Shown: positions 62,854-64,000 of the stretch, piece after piece
Layout of the letters: each line of letters begins with the position of its first letter
Numbering within the stretch: position 1 is the first letter of the stretch
Assembly: GCF_034424545.1 (NCBI RefSeq)
Contig: NZ_CP139970.1
Span: 2,170,001-2,234,000 of the forward strand
Source: Trinickia caryophylli
GTDB taxonomy: Bacteria; Pseudomonadota; Gammaproteobacteria; Burkholderiales; Burkholderiaceae
Length of the DNA stretch: 64,000 nt
Direction of reading: 5' to 3'
Translations under genes and position numbers: made by a program
Notes under the pieces: model-generated
Databases searched by the model: none
Told to the model about the DNA's origin: nothing
What the model saw: only the letters and a program-made list of their open reading frames with translations

Positions 62854-63825
62854 CTACGCGCGCAATGTTCGCACGCGCGCGATGACCTCGCCGACGATGC
62901 CTCGCCTGAATGCGAGCACACAGACGATGAAGATGAAGCCGACCACGATCGTCGTCGATTCGCCAAGCGTCGAGAACCAGTCGATGCCTGTGAGCGACGC
63001 GAGTGCCGTACCGATATCGCCGAGCCGGTCCTCGAGAATCACGATCAGCGCGGCGCCGAGCACGGGCCCGAAAAGCGTGCCCATGCCGCCCACGAGCGTC
63101 ATCAGCACGACGAGCCCCGACATCGTCCAATGCGCGTCGCTGAGCGTCTCGAACCCGAGCACGAGCACCTTCAACGCGCCGGCGAATCCCGCGAACCCGG
63201 CCGACAACACGAACGCGAGCAGCTTGAAGCGATCGGTGTCGTAACCGAGCGAGATCGCACGCGGCTCGTTCTCGCGCACGGCGGTCATCACTTGCCCGAA
63301 CGGCGAATGCACGATGCGCACGATGAGCAGGAACGCAAGCACGATCGCCACGAGCACGACGTAGTACAGCGTGATGTCGGGCGACAGATCGATCAAGCCG
63401 AACAGCCGGCCGCGAGCCACGCCCTGCAGGCCATCCTCGCCGTGCGTGAATGGCGCCTGCAGATAAATGAAGTAGACCATCTGCGCGAACGCCAGCGTGA
63501 CCATCGCGAAATAGATGCCCTGCCTGCGGATTGCGAACAGGCCGACGACGAGGCCGAGCAGCGTTGCGGCAGCCGTGCCCGCCAGCACGCCGACGAGCGG
63601 CGAAAAGCCGAGCGACTGAATCGCATAACCCGCCACGTAGCCGGCTGTCGCGAGAAACATCGCGTGTCCGAAGGAAAGCAGCCCCGTGTAGCCGATCAAG
63701 AGGTTGAATGCCGCGGCGAAGAGCGCGAAGCAGAGCACCTTCATGACGAAGACGGGGTAGACGCCCACCCACGGTGCGACGAGCAGGCCCGCGAAGAGCA
63801 AGCCGTAAAGCGCCTTCCTTTGCAT
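62854..63825 (-). CDS. livM: Branched-chain amino acid ABC permease LivM
   Basis: A 323-residue membrane permease, start MQRKALYGLLFAGLLVAPWV, with the LivM signature LIGYTGLLSFGHAMFLATAG and VRENEPRAISLGYDTDRFKL. Its ATG overlaps the upstream livH stop by one base (TAATG), indicating coupling. This second cluster ends at a strong terminator, so its ATPase genes lie upstream or elsewhere. Confidence 0.95.
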   Translation of the reverse strand: MQRKALYGLLFAGLLVAPWVGVYPVFVMKVLCFALFAAAFNLLIGYTGLLSFGHAMFLATAGYVAGYAIQSLGFSPLVGVLAGTAAATLLGLVVGLFAIRRQGIYFAMVTLAFAQMVYFIYLQAPFTHGEDGLQGVARGRLFGLIDLSPDITLYYVVLVAIVLAFLLIVRIVHSPFGQVMTAVRENEPRAISLGYDTDRFKLLAFVLSAGFAGFAGALKVLVLGFETLSDAHWTMSGLVVLMTLVGGMGTLFGPVLGAALIVILEDRLGDIGTALASLTGIDWFSTLGESTTIVVGFIFIVCVLAFRRGIVGEVIARVRTLRA

Positions 63826-64000
63826 TACCGCTCCTTGCCGAAAAGGCCTGCCGGACGCACGAGCAGCACGAGCGCCATGATGACGAACACGACGGTGGCC
63901 GAGGCCTCCGGATAGAACACGCGCGTCAAACCTTCGATCACGCCGAGCCCGAGGCCCGTCAGAATCGAGCCCATGATCGAGCCCATTCCGCCGATCACGA
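63825..64000 (-). CDS. livH: Branched-chain amino acid ABC permease LivH, C-terminal end only
   Basis: The last 58 residues are visible: IGGMGSIMGSILTGLGLGVI, EGLTRVFYPEASATVVFVIM and ALVLLVRPAGLFGKER, the typical LivH C-terminus. The rest lies beyond the window edge. The TAA overlaps the livM ATG. Confidence 0.93.
   Translation of the reverse strand, partial: VIGGMGSIMGSILTGLGLGVIEGLTRVFYPEASATVVFVIMALVLLVRPAGLFGKER

Overview
The window is high-GC DNA from a member of the Burkholderiaceae, most likely a Burkholderia, Paraburkholderia or Trinickia primary chromosome. This rests on the GyrB, RpmH, RnpA and AtpE sequences, on parS sites of the chromosome-1 type, and on the typical pairing of gyrB-dnaN-dnaA with rpmH-rnpA-yidD-yidC-mnmE around a replication origin. 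The species assignment is an inference from remembered protein sequences, not from a search.

Layout. 1-2283 is a visibly AT-richer accessory pair on the minus strand: a DGQHR-domain (DndB/DpdB-like) protein and, cut by the window edge, a probable HNH-type zinc-binding protein. 2604-8048 holds gyrB, dnaN and dnaA (minus). 8049-8517 is the dnaA/rpmH divergent region, with one perfect DnaA box. 8518-13457 holds rpmH, rnpA, yidD, yidC, an HTH regulator on the minus strand, and mnmE. 13574-24216 is a mixed accessory stretch: DUF3761 protein, LysR + amidase remnant + MFS transporter, a GGDEF/EAL protein, LysR + zinc-type dehydrogenase + nitroreductase, a chemoreceptor, and an AstE/AspA-like deacylase. 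24238-30036 holds an exported alginate-lyase-like lipoprotein, a VOC protein, and a divergent CadA/CadR-type metal resistance pair. 30150-40905 holds an orphan branched-chain amino acid binding protein, putA with probable PutA operators, a small membrane protein, priA, hemE and a PheC-like binding protein. 41546-43276 is an acyl-CoA ligase.

43644-57023 is the complete F1Fo ATP synthase operon (atpIBEFHAGDC) followed upstream by an anion transporter, parB, parA, rsmG and mnmG, all on the minus strand. Two parS sites lie in and just upstream of mnmG. Compared with the rpmH-rnpA-yidC-mnmE-mnmG-rsmG-parAB-atp order known from Pseudomonas, the mnmG-to-atpC block is inverted en bloc and separated from mnmE by about 30 kb. 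57373-64000 carries two back-to-back branched-chain amino acid ABC transporter clusters; one has a fused permease-ATPase.

How it fits together: the core is origin-proximal housekeeping (replication initiation, sliding clamp, gyrase, ribosomal protein and RNase P, membrane insertion, tRNA U34 modification, chromosome segregation, ATP synthesis). Amino-acid uptake and catabolism, metal resistance, redox and signalling genes are interspersed. The most unusual items are the DGQHR/HNH module beside gyrB, DnaA-box and palindrome elements between priA and hemE, PutA-type operators, arrays of 10-11 bp tandem repeats, a decayed amidase gene and the inverted gid-par-atp block.
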